A stretch of 60,930 nt of DNA, taken from contig NZ_JBEPNA010000015.1 in NCBI RefSeq assembly GCF_040546025.1, positions 1 to 60,930 on the forward strand, given 5' to 3'. The position numbers and the translations under genes were made by a program. Shown piece by piece: positions 42,982 through 51,700 of the stretch. Within the stretch, counting starts at the first letter, position 1, and each line of letters begins with the position of its first letter. Source of the stretch: Marisediminicola sp040546025 (GTDB lineage: Bacteria; Actinomycetota; Actinomycetes; Actinomycetales; Microbacteriaceae). The notes below the pieces were generated by a model, which worked only from the letters and a program-made list of their open reading frames with translations, had not been told where the DNA came from and ran no database searches.

Positions 42982-44823
42982 CTACTCCGAGTAGGCGGAT
43001 TCGGCCAATTCCTCGTCGATGGTCGCTCCAAGCGCGGCCTCCGCGTCGCCTCGCTCGACGTCCGTCGTCGGCTCGGCAATCCCGCCAAGTGTGGCGGCGA
43101 TGCGTCGTGCGAGGGCTGCGCGGCGTTCGGTGAAGAACTCGGCGAACTCGGTCACGTCCGCGGGCAGTCGGGGGAGGGCGTTTCGGTCGAGGTACGCTCG
43201 GAAACTGTCGGGAGTTGGGAAGGCCGCTGACGCCCACACCGTTGGTGACGTATCGGACTTCGAGATGTTCTCGCTGCCTTCGAGCAACTGGAGGTTGGGA
43301 AGTTGATCGCGCTTGGTCTGTAAATCGTCGGCTGCATCTCGGTCGAATCCGGCCTGTTTGAGCTTCGGCCGAGCCAGCAGCGCTTGTGGGAGCACGTGAT
43401 CAACGTGGTGAATGTTGCGCGTGTTGACATGCGGGAACAGCACGGCCAATACGGCGAACGTGCGTGCCCCGCCGTAGGGAAGACGCAGGATGTCGTCAAT
43501 CTGCTCGGGCGTGACAGCGAGCGATTTCCCGCGCGCCGCCATTCGCTTCTCGATCTCAGCGCTCGGGAACCCGGTTGCGCCGTAGTCGTCTATTGCCTGG
43601 CGTAGGTCGCGCAGCAGGGAGTCGAGGCCGGAGCCCCAGACGCCAGGCATGATCAGGGACCGAAGGGTCCATGAGCGCATTAGCTCCCGGTCGGCGGCGT
43701 CTGCGACGGAATCACGGTACTTCTGTGTTAGCCCGCGGCGATGGACGTAGCAAGCGATCGGGATGAGCACGCTTCCCGCCGTGAGCGTCGCGTTCGACAG
43801 GCCGAAGTCGCTTAGAAGCCCGGCAGCGACCTTGAGGGAGTCGCCGATCGAGTCCCAGTCACGGTCGAGGGTCGCCATGTTCTCGGAGGTGAAGTTCTTG
43901 ACCTTGAAGCCGATGTCGCCGATCCCTGCAAGTACGAGCCCGGACTTCAGTACGACGTCCTGCGTGAACGCGAAGCCCTGCCCCGTGGAGTTCAGCGCAT
44001 CCACCAGTCCGTGAATGGCGCTACGGGCGTCGCGCTCCTTCCACTGTGCGGTTGCTATCGACAACAGCAGATCGCTGTACGAGAGCACGGTGCCCGCCGA
44101 GTTCACGCGGATGAAGATGTCGAGAACCCGCTCGACGTCTTGGTCAGTTTCCTCGTAGAAGTGGACGCCGGACACCGCATGAATCGACTGCCAAAGCTGA
44201 CCAAGCAGGCTGACCGCGCTCTCGGTGTTCCCGAGGCCGGCGGCCGCGATTGCCGGGAAGAGGTCAAAGGCCTGCTCGGCCTCGAACACGCGGTGCACAG
44301 GAAACCAGTACCGCGATTCCTCTGGCTGTGCCGCGGCGAGTTGGCCCTCGGTGAGCAAACGGAAGTCGTAGCGCAGGCCAGCCTCGTTTTCTTCTGCTTC
44401 GCCGAGCACGTTGAGGTAGAGCTTGCGGACGGGGTAGCTTTCGGCGTTGTTGCTCCGCCCGTGCTTCCGCCTGTAGGCGTAGGTACCGCGAAGTCCGATA
44501 TTCAGCGAGGTGAGCCGTTGCTGGCCGTCGAGCATCGCGGTGACGGCCTGGCCGGGCGCAACATCGAGAGTCGGGTTGTGTCTCCCGTTGAACTCGTTGT
44601 AGTCCTTCAAGAATCCGTAGAAGCGAAACTTGGTGACGGTGTCAGGCTCGACCTTCCAGGACAGGAAGCTACCGATTGGGTAGCCGCGCATGATCGAATC
44701 GAAAAGGCCGATCACCTGCGATGGCTTCCAGACGTACTCCCGCTGGATCGCGGGCAAGATCAGGTCCCCCTTCTGAATGCGCCGGAGCGCGGCACCGATT
44801 GTCGTTGGTGGCAGGTATCCCAT
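42982..44823 (-). CDS. DUF262 / HNH (GmrSD-like) restriction protein
   Basis: A 613-residue protein. The DUF262 (GmrS, ParB-like) part has LPAIQREYVW near residues 23-32 and LDGQQRLTSLN near 99-109, the nucleotide-handling motifs. A long helical middle follows. Toward the end is a DUF1524-like HNH nuclease with HHVDHVLPQ near residue 470 and LPNLQLLEGSENISK near 515. In the GmrSD family both parts act together to cut phage DNA with modified cytosines, driven by NTP (type IV restriction). It lies 2.4 kb upstream of the BREX operon, on the other strand. GmrSD-like BrxU is known to work alongside BREX, so a joint defence role is likely. Confidence 0.85.
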   Translation of the reverse strand: MGYLPPTTIGAALRRIQKGDLILPAIQREYVWKPSQVIGLFDSIMRGYPIGSFLSWKVEPDTVTKFRFYGFLKDYNEFNGRHNPTLDVAPGQAVTAMLDGQQRLTSLNIGLRGTYAYRRKHGRSNNAESYPVRKLYLNVLGEAEENEAGLRYDFRLLTEGQLAAAQPEESRYWFPVHRVFEAEQAFDLFPAIAAAGLGNTESAVSLLGQLWQSIHAVSGVHFYEETDQDVERVLDIFIRVNSAGTVLSYSDLLLSIATAQWKERDARSAIHGLVDALNSTGQGFAFTQDVVLKSGLVLAGIGDIGFKVKNFTSENMATLDRDWDSIGDSLKVAAGLLSDFGLSNATLTAGSVLIPIACYVHRRGLTQKYRDSVADAADRELMRSWTLRSLIMPGVWGSGLDSLLRDLRQAIDDYGATGFPSAEIEKRMAARGKSLAVTPEQIDDILRLPYGGARTFAVLAVLFPHVNTRNIHHVDHVLPQALLARPKLKQAGFDRDAADDLQTKRDQLPNLQLLEGSENISKSDTSPTVWASAAFPTPDSFRAYLDRNALPRLPADVTEFAEFFTERRAALARRIAATLGGIAEPTTDVERGDAEAALGATIDEELAESAYSE

Positions 44824-45294
44824 ACGTCAAGACCCTACTATCGTGCCGATGCGGTGGGGGCTGGCCCATGGTGAGCCCGCCGAGGGCAACCACTCACCCT
44901 GAACGCCCCGGCCAGCGAGACGGTCGTCGTGACGCTGCCTGACCCGACGACGGCGTCGCGCCGGGTGATGTTGTCGGACGACCCTGACTCTGACGGACTG
45001 GCCGAGGGTGCTAAGTCAGGGCGGCGACGCCGAGATCTTTCTCATGCACGCACCGTGGAACACTGCCGACTCGATCCCGCCCGGGGGCGTCAGATACTCG
45101 ATCGAACGCTGGCTGCGATCTGTACTTGGCGGTGGCTCACCTGCCAAGAGTTGCTGAGCGGGGTCGCGTTGGATGACTGCATCATCGGCCCGCACCGACG
45201 CAGCTCGTAGCCCCGGTTCGTTCAACGGGCCGCAGCCCCTTCTCGCCGGCCGCGCGCACCGGCGATATTAAATGCGTGCATCTTCCGTCGCTTA
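44824..45294. other. Decayed stretch after the DUF262 gene
   Basis: About 470 bp holding the divergent upstream region of the DUF262 gene and coding-like scraps on the plus strand (VVVTLPDPTTASRRVMLSDD in one frame, GDAEIFLMHAPWNTADSIPP in the next). The two scraps may be pieces of one frameshifted gene. No intact gene is seen. Confidence 0.4.
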
Positions 45295-45658
45295 GTGGAT
45301 CGTTCGGCTGGCCGAAAACCGCTAATCGTCGAGCTCGACTGGCGCGATCGCCCCGAAACGGACGAGCTCAACGGCCCACAGCAGCTGTATTGCCGCACCC
45401 GGTTCGTCTCGCTCGGCTATGTCTAGTTCATCTCCGAGGGTGCCGGAGTTATCACCGGCTACTTGCTCACCGGCGAGGAGATCGTCGTTCCACGACCCGC
45501 TCAACAATTTCAACGCGGACATCGCCGCGGTCGGCCGGATCAGCGCCGGGCTCGACGCCGTTGCGTTCGCCTACCTGCAGTCGCAAGGCAAGGCGCTCGG
45601 GCTGATCGTTGGCCGCAAGAAGCCGACGCTGAACTTGTCGGGTCGACTCAATCGTTGA
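45295..45658 (+). pseudogene. Broken gene, unknown family
   Basis: The frame from about 45295 reads LIVELDWRDRPETDELNGPQ, then QLYCRTRFVSLGYV and a TAG at 45424. Past the stop it continues FISEGAGVITGYLLTGEEIV. Near 45490 it shifts frame to DPLNNFNADIAAVGRISAGL, then DAVAFAYLQSQGKALGLIVG, ending at 45658. One nonsense codon and one frameshift break what looks like a single small protein of about 120 residues. The family is unknown. Confidence 0.5.
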
Positions 45659-45773
45659 GCTTCCCCGTCGAGGTCGACGCCGAGGACGCAGCGTTCACAA
45701 TCCTCTCGATACGCAAGAAAATGCACCGGACCGCGTGGTCGAGGCTGGCAAGTGTGGAAGGTGGCAGGCATTG

Positions 45774-45971
45774 TCAGGTCGAGGTGTCATGGTCTCTCCA
45801 ATCGTCTCGTCCGGCCATCGTCGAAGGGCTGTTCGCGAGGTCCTTGATCCATTGGGGAGTAGGCCGGCGTGTTTGGGCGTCTGACTCGACTCGTAGCTTC
45901 GCCGCTGCTATCCGCAGTTTCTGTGACGGGGGCTGGCCGTCGCCTGGGCGTTCTCCATTGCGCGTCGTCAT
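45774..45971 (-). CDS. Small hypothetical protein, 65 residues
   Basis: GGGAGG lies right before the ATG at 45971, one of the better ribosome sites in the region. The protein is polar: MTTRNGERPGDGQPPSQKLR, then IAAAKLRVESDAQTRRPTPQ, then WIKDLANSPSTMAGRDDWRD. No membrane segment or family is visible. It sits between a broken gene and an unknown gene upstream of BREX. Confidence 0.45.
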   Translation of the reverse strand: MTTRNGERPGDGQPPSQKLRIAAAKLRVESDAQTRRPTPQWIKDLANSPSTMAGRDDWRDHDTST

Positions 45972-46233
45972 CGTCCCTCCCTGTGTGTCGATTGTGGTCC
46001 GGTCAGACGTCGAAAGCGAGCGTGTCCCAAGAATCTCAAAGTAATTGCGGCTGCGGGGGCAGGGGATTCAGGCTGGGGACTCCTTTTCTTGCGGCACTCA
46101 TCACGCTCGGCTGTGATCCTTGCGCCCGCTGAATGTGTCGAGCAGTTGCGTTTTTCGTGCGGTGCCGCGCATGAAGCTTTCGACGCACCCCGGACCCGGG
46201 GATGCTTTCGACAGTTGCAGGAAAGTGAAACCG

Positions 46234-46842
46234 ATGAAATCTGAAATCAGCTCCTCCCACAGTGGAGGCTCGCCCACACAACCCCCCTTGACCTATGGGC
46301 GCGACCTTGCGAGAACCGCCTTATTCGAGGCGGTGAACCCCGCTAACGGAGCAACCGCGATGGTTCAACTGGCCCCGTTCGTGACAGCGGAAGTGCGCGA
46401 GGTCTTCCGCGCGTTTGCGACCTCCGACGACCCAGGCGAGTTCAGGGCCTTATTCGAATTCAACTCCCCGAATTTCGGTGCAGAATGCTTGACCACAGCG
46501 CAGCTCCGCTCACTCGTCCTCGACTGGGAGGCTGCGTCAGCCGCACTCAGCGAGGATGACGCCCAGCTCCTCCGTGTGCTGTTTTTCGACGATGAGGGAG
46601 AGCTGAGGGCCGAATTGCGAGAACGAGGAATCGAGATGCCGTATTGCGATTTTGAAATCTACCTGGCAGCCGTCGGAGCCCAACTCATTGGAGTAGGCCG
46701 CTTTTCACATGACGAGGTCGATTCAACGACGTATCGCTTCCTTCGCCTCATCCACGCACGCTACGCCGCCCGCGAGCCGAGCATGTGGCCAGCCATGAAG
46801 ATACTGCGCATCCTCCTCCGTGAGGGGTCCCTTGTAATATGA
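46234..46842 (+). CDS. Hypothetical protein, 202 residues
   Basis: A soluble, acidic, helix-rich protein. Segments include YGRDLARTALFEAVNPANGA, FVTAEVREVFRAFATSDDPG, a helical stretch with LRSLVLDWEAASAALSEDDA, and a C-terminal RFLRLIHARYAAREPSMW. No signal or membrane segment. AGGAAAG lies 10 bases before the ATG at 46234. It is the closest gene upstream of the BREX regulator on the same strand (387 bp). I do not recognise the family; a helical fold of this kind could be a defence-island accessory or a repair-like protein. Confidence 0.6.
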   Translation: MKSEISSSHSGGSPTQPPLTYGRDLARTALFEAVNPANGATAMVQLAPFVTAEVREVFRAFATSDDPGEFRALFEFNSPNFGAECLTTAQLRSLVLDWEAASAALSEDDAQLLRVLFFDDEGELRAELRERGIEMPYCDFEIYLAAVGAQLIGVGRFSHDEVDSTTYRFLRLIHARYAAREPSMWPAMKILRILLREGSLVI

Positions 46843-47141
46843 GCCTTCGCGCTGGGGCGGGCGCCACATGCAGATTTCACATGGCGTCCTCCCGGCGACT
46901 GGCTGGCGAGCATCATCACGAGCCAAAGGCCGCTGGCGCACATTCGGGCACGGTGACGGGCTCAGGGGCCAAGAACCCCGAGGTGCGAGGTCACTCGATC
47001 TCTGAGTGGTGGCCTCTTCTGGTCATGACGACATTCGGCTCGTGGCGAATGCTGCCCGCGCAGCCCTTCTCCGAGAGTGACCGCCGCCCACATCAATGCC
47101 ACCTGCACTGGGGGCGATAGCATCAGGCGTAATACGGCTAG
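46843..47141. other. Intergenic stretch before the BREX locus
   Basis: About 300 bp without a supported gene. The frames present lack starts or family features. The BREX-side regulatory repeats begin at its right edge. Confidence 0.5.
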
Positions 47142-47160
47142 ACCCGGTCAAACCCGGTCA
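47142..47160. promoter_or_regulatory. Tandem 9-bp repeats before the BREX regulator
   Basis: ACCCGGTCA occurs at 47142-47150 and again at 47152-47160, exactly 10 bp apart, so two bound proteins would sit on the same face of the helix. A TAnnnT -10-like box, TAGGGT, lies at 47180-47185, placing the repeats over or just upstream of the -35 position. This is a candidate binding site for the small HTH protein encoded 68 bp downstream or for another BREX regulator. Confidence 0.55.
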
Positions 47161-47228
47161 GACGCGACACACTGGCCGATAGGGTGAGCGTACCCGCGTT
47201 TCGACGATCGCCAGGTGGAGGTTTTCTG

Positions 47229-47420
47229 ATGGCTGAGCCTTGGCTGTCGGCGGATCAGGTCGCTGCCCATCTCGGTGTCACGAAAGACACGGTGTACGCC
47301 TGGATCGCCGATAAGGGGATGCCCGCCCATAAGATCGGGCGTCTTTGGAAGTTCCAGGCGAGCGAGGTTGACGAGTGGGTGCGTGGGGGCGGGGCTTCCA
47401 TTGTTGCTAGAGACTCCTAG
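47229..47420 (+). CDS. Excisionase-type helix-turn-helix protein
   Basis: A 63-residue DNA-binding protein. LSADQVAAHLGVTKDTVYAW, then IADKGMPAHKIGRLWKFQ and a helix EVDEWVRGG make the MerR/excisionase-type winged helix in its single-domain form. GGTGGAGG gives a strong ribosome site before the ATG at 47229. It lies 79 bp upstream of brxA on the same strand and is probably the first gene of the BREX transcript. Known type I BREX regulators (BrxR) are WYL-domain proteins of about 300 residues; no such gene is seen here, so this may take its place. The tandem repeats upstream are its likely target. Confidence 0.85.
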   Translation: MAEPWLSADQVAAHLGVTKDTVYAWIADKGMPAHKIGRLWKFQASEVDEWVRGGGASIVARDS

Positions 47421-47499
47421 CAGCCCCGTTGCCAATCGATCGATGTCGGTTGGCGAGCTTAGTCTGTACGACTTGCCATGTTCAGGAGGAAGGTGCGGG

Positions 47500-48123
47500 T
47501 TGGTTAACGAAGATTCTGCTGCCGAGCGCTATGCGCTGTCGTTCACCAGCGGCGCTCTACTTTCCCGGGAAGCCGTCATCGCCGCTCCTCTCTACCTGCG
47601 CGAGCGCGACTGGGCGCGTGTGCGTGAACTGATACGAGAGAACAATCTTCTTCAGTCGCGCACGACCTCGTCGGGCTTTCGCCTTGCGCGTGAGGTCGCG
47701 CAACGTCTTGCCGTCCTGACGGACAGCGAACTTGAGCTGCTGACCGAAGCGACAGCGACGGAACGTGCCCACCTAATGTGGGTTGCTGCATGCCGTCGCT
47801 ATACATTGATCGGCGACTTCGCTGAGGAGGTCGTCCGTGAGCGGTTCATTCTATTAACGCCGAACCTCAGCTATGACCACTTCGACAGCTTCATTCGAGG
47901 CAAAGCCCTGTGGCATTCCGAACTAGCGGACCTCAAAGATTCCACCATGCAAAAGATTCGCTCCACGGTATTCCAAATGCTGACCGAAGCAAGCTTGCTC
48001 TCCGGGCGCGGCGACATCCTCCCGGCGGTGCCGTCCGAGCGGGTCCTCGACGCCCTCGACGCACATACACCGAGCGACGTTCGATTCCTACCGACGACGG
48101 TCAAGCGGAGTGGCACGCGATGA
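47500..48123 (+). CDS. brxA: BrxA, BREX protein (DUF1819)
   Basis: A 207-residue protein of the usual BrxA size. It reads RYALSFTSGALLSREAVIAA at the start, then a helix RDWARVRELIRENNLLQSRT, and LAREVAQRLAVLTDSELELL. Later come LMWVAACRRYTLIGDFAEEV and a C-terminal MQKIRSTVFQMLTEASLL, all as in DUF1819/NusB-like BrxA. BrxA is a small DNA-binding member of the BREX phage-defence machine. The frame is open from 47275, but TTG at 47500 is chosen because AGGAGG sits 10 bases before it and the family starts there. The stop overlaps the brxB start by 4 bp. Confidence 0.88.
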   Translation: MVNEDSAAERYALSFTSGALLSREAVIAAPLYLRERDWARVRELIRENNLLQSRTTSSGFRLAREVAQRLAVLTDSELELLTEATATERAHLMWVAACRRYTLIGDFAEEVVRERFILLTPNLSYDHFDSFIRGKALWHSELADLKDSTMQKIRSTVFQMLTEASLLSGRGDILPAVPSERVLDALDAHTPSDVRFLPTTVKRSGTR

Positions 48124-48719
48124 CTCCAAACGAACTGTCCCGCCAGGAGGAGCACCTCTTCGCGGTGCTCAGTGGCAGCAGGTTCCTGCGCATGGAGGGC
48201 CTCAGCAATGAGGTTCCGTTCTTCATCTACCCCTATGACTCCGAGGATGCGCTCGCGGTCGCCGACTCCACGAAGCGGATCAAGAGGCGGTTGGCCAACA
48301 AAGGCATCGAGGTTCGCGAGGTAAACCTCTACGACTTGTCGGTGGAGATCCTCAAGGCGCGCGGAGACTGGGATGAAGTGCTCGACGTCGAGCCGCAGCT
48401 CGACAAGTCCGAGTTCACAGAGATGCTGCAATCGATGCTAAACCCACAGCAGCACCTGGCTCCGGCGATCCGAGACAAGATCGCTGACGGCGCCTTCGAC
48501 ATCGTCTTCCTCACGGGCATCGGCGAGGTGTTTCCGTACATCCGGTCGCACAACGTGCTGAACAACTTGCAGAGCGTGGTCAGCGGCAAGCCGATGCTCA
48601 TGTTTTTTCCAGGGCGGTACGAGCAGTCCAACACCCTCGGGTCGTCGCTCGTCCTGTTCGGACAATTGATGGACGACCAGTACTACCGAGCCAAGAACAT
48701 CTTGGAACAGGAGGCTTGA
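48120..48719 (+). CDS. brxB: BrxB, BREX protein (DUF1788)
   Basis: A 199-residue DUF1788 protein, the typical length. Landmarks are a start LFAVLSGSRFLRMEGLSNEV, then PFFIYPYDSEDALAV, a long helix, FDIVFLTGIGEVFPYIRSHN, LNNLQSVVSGKPMLMFFPG and the C-terminal YYRAKNI. BrxB is needed for BREX defence and host DNA methylation and is thought to be a scaffold; its biochemical role is not settled. It overlaps brxA by 4 bp and lies 4 bp before brxC. Confidence 0.92.
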   Translation: MTPNELSRQEEHLFAVLSGSRFLRMEGLSNEVPFFIYPYDSEDALAVADSTKRIKRRLANKGIEVREVNLYDLSVEILKARGDWDEVLDVEPQLDKSEFTEMLQSMLNPQQHLAPAIRDKIADGAFDIVFLTGIGEVFPYIRSHNVLNNLQSVVSGKPMLMFFPGRYEQSNTLGSSLVLFGQLMDDQYYRAKNILEQEA

Positions 48720-48723
48720 CTCG

Positions 48724-51700
48724 ATGAAACTCAACGCAATCTTTGCCAAGGACGTCCAGCGCCCGATCGAAGGTGTCATCAAGGCCGATGACACTGCTCA
48801 CCTCAGCACAGAGGTCGACGAGTACGTCTTGACGAATGAGGCCGCCAAGGGCCTGGAACTTCTCCTCGAGGCGTACACCAACTACACCAATGCCAACGGC
48901 GTGTGGGTCTCGGGATTCTTTGGCTCGGGCAAGTCGCACCTGCTCAAAATGCTCGCCCACCTACTCGGTGATGTGGAGGGACAAGAGTTCTCGCGCGAGC
49001 GCGTCTCCCATAGCTTCGGTGTGAAAGCGCAAGGCGCGTTCCTGCCCGCCCTGCTCGGGAAAGCCGACCGCATCCCGGCGAAGAGCCTGCTGTTCAATAT
49101 CGACCAAAAGGCGACCCTAATCAGCAAGGACCAGTCCGACGCCCTGCTGAAGGTGTTCGTGAAGGTTTTCGACGAGTCCCGCGGTTACTACGGCGAACAA
49201 GGGCACATTGCTCGATTTGAGTGCCAGATGGACGAGGAAGGACAGCTGGAGGCGTTCAAAGAAGCCTTCAAATCCATCTCGGGCCGAGACTGGGTTGAAC
49301 GTCGCCCAAGCTTCGGGCTCCCGACGGTCCGCAAGCAGGTCAATGAGGCCTATGCGCAGGTCACCGGCGTGGACACTTCGAGCGCGCCGGACATCCTCAC
49401 GACCTATCAGGCAACCTATGCGGTCTCGATCGAGGACTTCGCCGACGAGGTGAGCGCGTGGATCGACAAGCAGGAGCCCGGTTATCGGCTGAACTTCTAC
49501 GTCGACGAGGTGGGGCAGTTCATCGGGTCGAACACGCACCTCATGCTGAACTTGCAGACGATTGCGGAGTCTCTGAACACGAAATGCCAGGGGCGGGCGT
49601 GGGTGTTCGTGACGTCGCAAGAGGACATGGACAAGGTCGTCGGCGACCGCACAAAGCAGCAGGGCAACGACTTCTCGAAGATCCAAGCCCGCTTCAACAC
49701 CCGGGTGAAGCTGACGAGCGCGGATGTCGAGGAGGTCATCCGCAAGCGACTGCTGGAGAAGAACTCGCAGGGCGCCGCGACGCTGAGCGCTATCCACTCG
49801 TTGGAGTCGGCGAACTTCAAAACCCTGTTCGATTTCGTCGACGGTGCGAAAACCTACCGCAACTACCCCGACGAGGAACACTTCGTCGGCACCTACCCAT
49901 TCGTGAGCTACCAGTTCCCGCTGTTCCAGGCGGCGATCGAGGGCATCTCCGACCACAACGTGTTTGAGGGGCGCAACAGCTCAGTAGGCGAGCGGTCGAT
50001 GCTTGGCGTCGTGCAACAAGTCGCCAAAGACATCGGCGACGTCGAGGTAGGCACCCTCGCCACCTTCGACCACATGTTCGCGGGCATCCGCGCCTCCCTG
50101 AAGTCCGCCGCGCAGCGCTCGATCGACGTTGCTGAGCGCAACCTCGACAACGAGCTGGCTGTTCGTCTGCTCAAGGCGTTGTTCCTGATCAAGTACGTCG
50201 AGAGCTTCCAGGCCACCACGCGCAACCTCACCGTGCTGGTCTACGACCGGTTCGGCCTCGATCTGCCCGCACTGTCGAAGCAGGTGCAGGAGGCGCTGAC
50301 GCTGCTGGAGACGCAGACGTACGTGCAGCGCAGCGGCAACGTCTACGAGTACCTGACCAACGAGGAGCAGGTGATCGAGGAGGAAATCAAGAACGTCGAC
50401 ATCGACGCCTCCGAGGTCGCTGGCCGTTTGTTCAAGATCCTCTCGCAGGATGTCGTTCGCACAAGCAAGCTGCGCTACGCCAAGAACGGGCAGGATTTTG
50501 CCTTTGGATACAAGCTCGACGACCAGGTGTACGGGCAACAGCGCGAGCTGTCGATGCACTTCATCACCCCTGAGTATCCGTACGACGCCCAGACGATCCG
50601 GGCACACAGCACCGGAAAGGACGAGCTCCGCGTAGTCCTTGAGCCCGATGAACGGGTGCTCTCGGATCTTCGGTTGCTGATCAAGACCGAGAAATACACC
50701 AAGCGCAAGCAGACCACCTCGCTGTCGGCGGTCGAAGACCAGATCTTGCGCTCGAAGGCCGCGCTGAACGTAGAGCGCGAGAAAGAACTCATCGAGCGCA
50801 TCCGTCGCGCGGCTGGCAAGGCCGAGCTCGTGATCAACGCTGCCAATGTGACCTCGGGCTCGCAGGATGCGCTCGCGCGGGTCACGGACGGGTTCCAGGA
50901 CCTCATCGCCCGCACCTACACCCAGCTCAGTTTGCTCGGGGGTACGAGTTACACCGAGCAGCAGGTCGCTGGGTTCGCCAACCCCGACCAGTCGGGGCTG
51001 ATCGATGATCCGTCGCTGTCGAAGCTCGCCGCGCCCGGTGACGAGGTGCTCTCGCACGTGCTGCGACGTGACCGGCTCGGCGAGCAGGTGACCGTCAAAT
51101 CGATCGTCGATACTTTCCAGGCCAAGCCGTATGGCTGGGACCTCGCCTCGATCGAGGTCGTGATCGCTTGGCTCGTCGGGGCATCGAAGATCATTCTCAC
51201 CGTTGATGCCAACGCTCTCAAGCGCAGCGAGGTCGCTGGCGTGCTTCGTAACACGCAGAAGCACTCGCACGCCGTCGTTGCACCCCAAAAGACGTTCGAC
51301 GAGCGCAAAGTCGCTGCATTTCGCTCCTTCTGCACCGACTTTTTCGACGAGGCCACCGCACCCAAAGACTCGCTCGAACTCGCCCGCCACGGCAGCGACA
51401 AGTTGCGTAGCAAGCTCGACGAACTGAAGGCGCGGGTCACCGGATCGAAGTACCCGTTCGTGTCTCAGCTTGACGCGTCGATCTCGCTTCTTGAGCAGGT
51501 GGTTGGTAAGCCCGACGAGTGGTACCTGTCGGAGTTCGCACTCGGCGATGAGCTGCTCGACGCCAAAGAGAGCGTGAGCGATCCAATCCAGGCGTTCCTC
51601 GGCGGCGAGCAGCGGGCGATTTTCGACGACGCGGCCGAACTGTTGCGGGCGAACGTCAGCAACCTCGGCTACCTCTCGGCAGGCAGCGACGGGGAGGTCA

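Noticed and set aside
47275..47499. A longer BrxA starting upstream at 47275.
   Set aside because: That part overlaps the HTH gene in another frame, has no ribosome site and does not resemble BrxA; the AGGAGG at 47484 favours the TTG.
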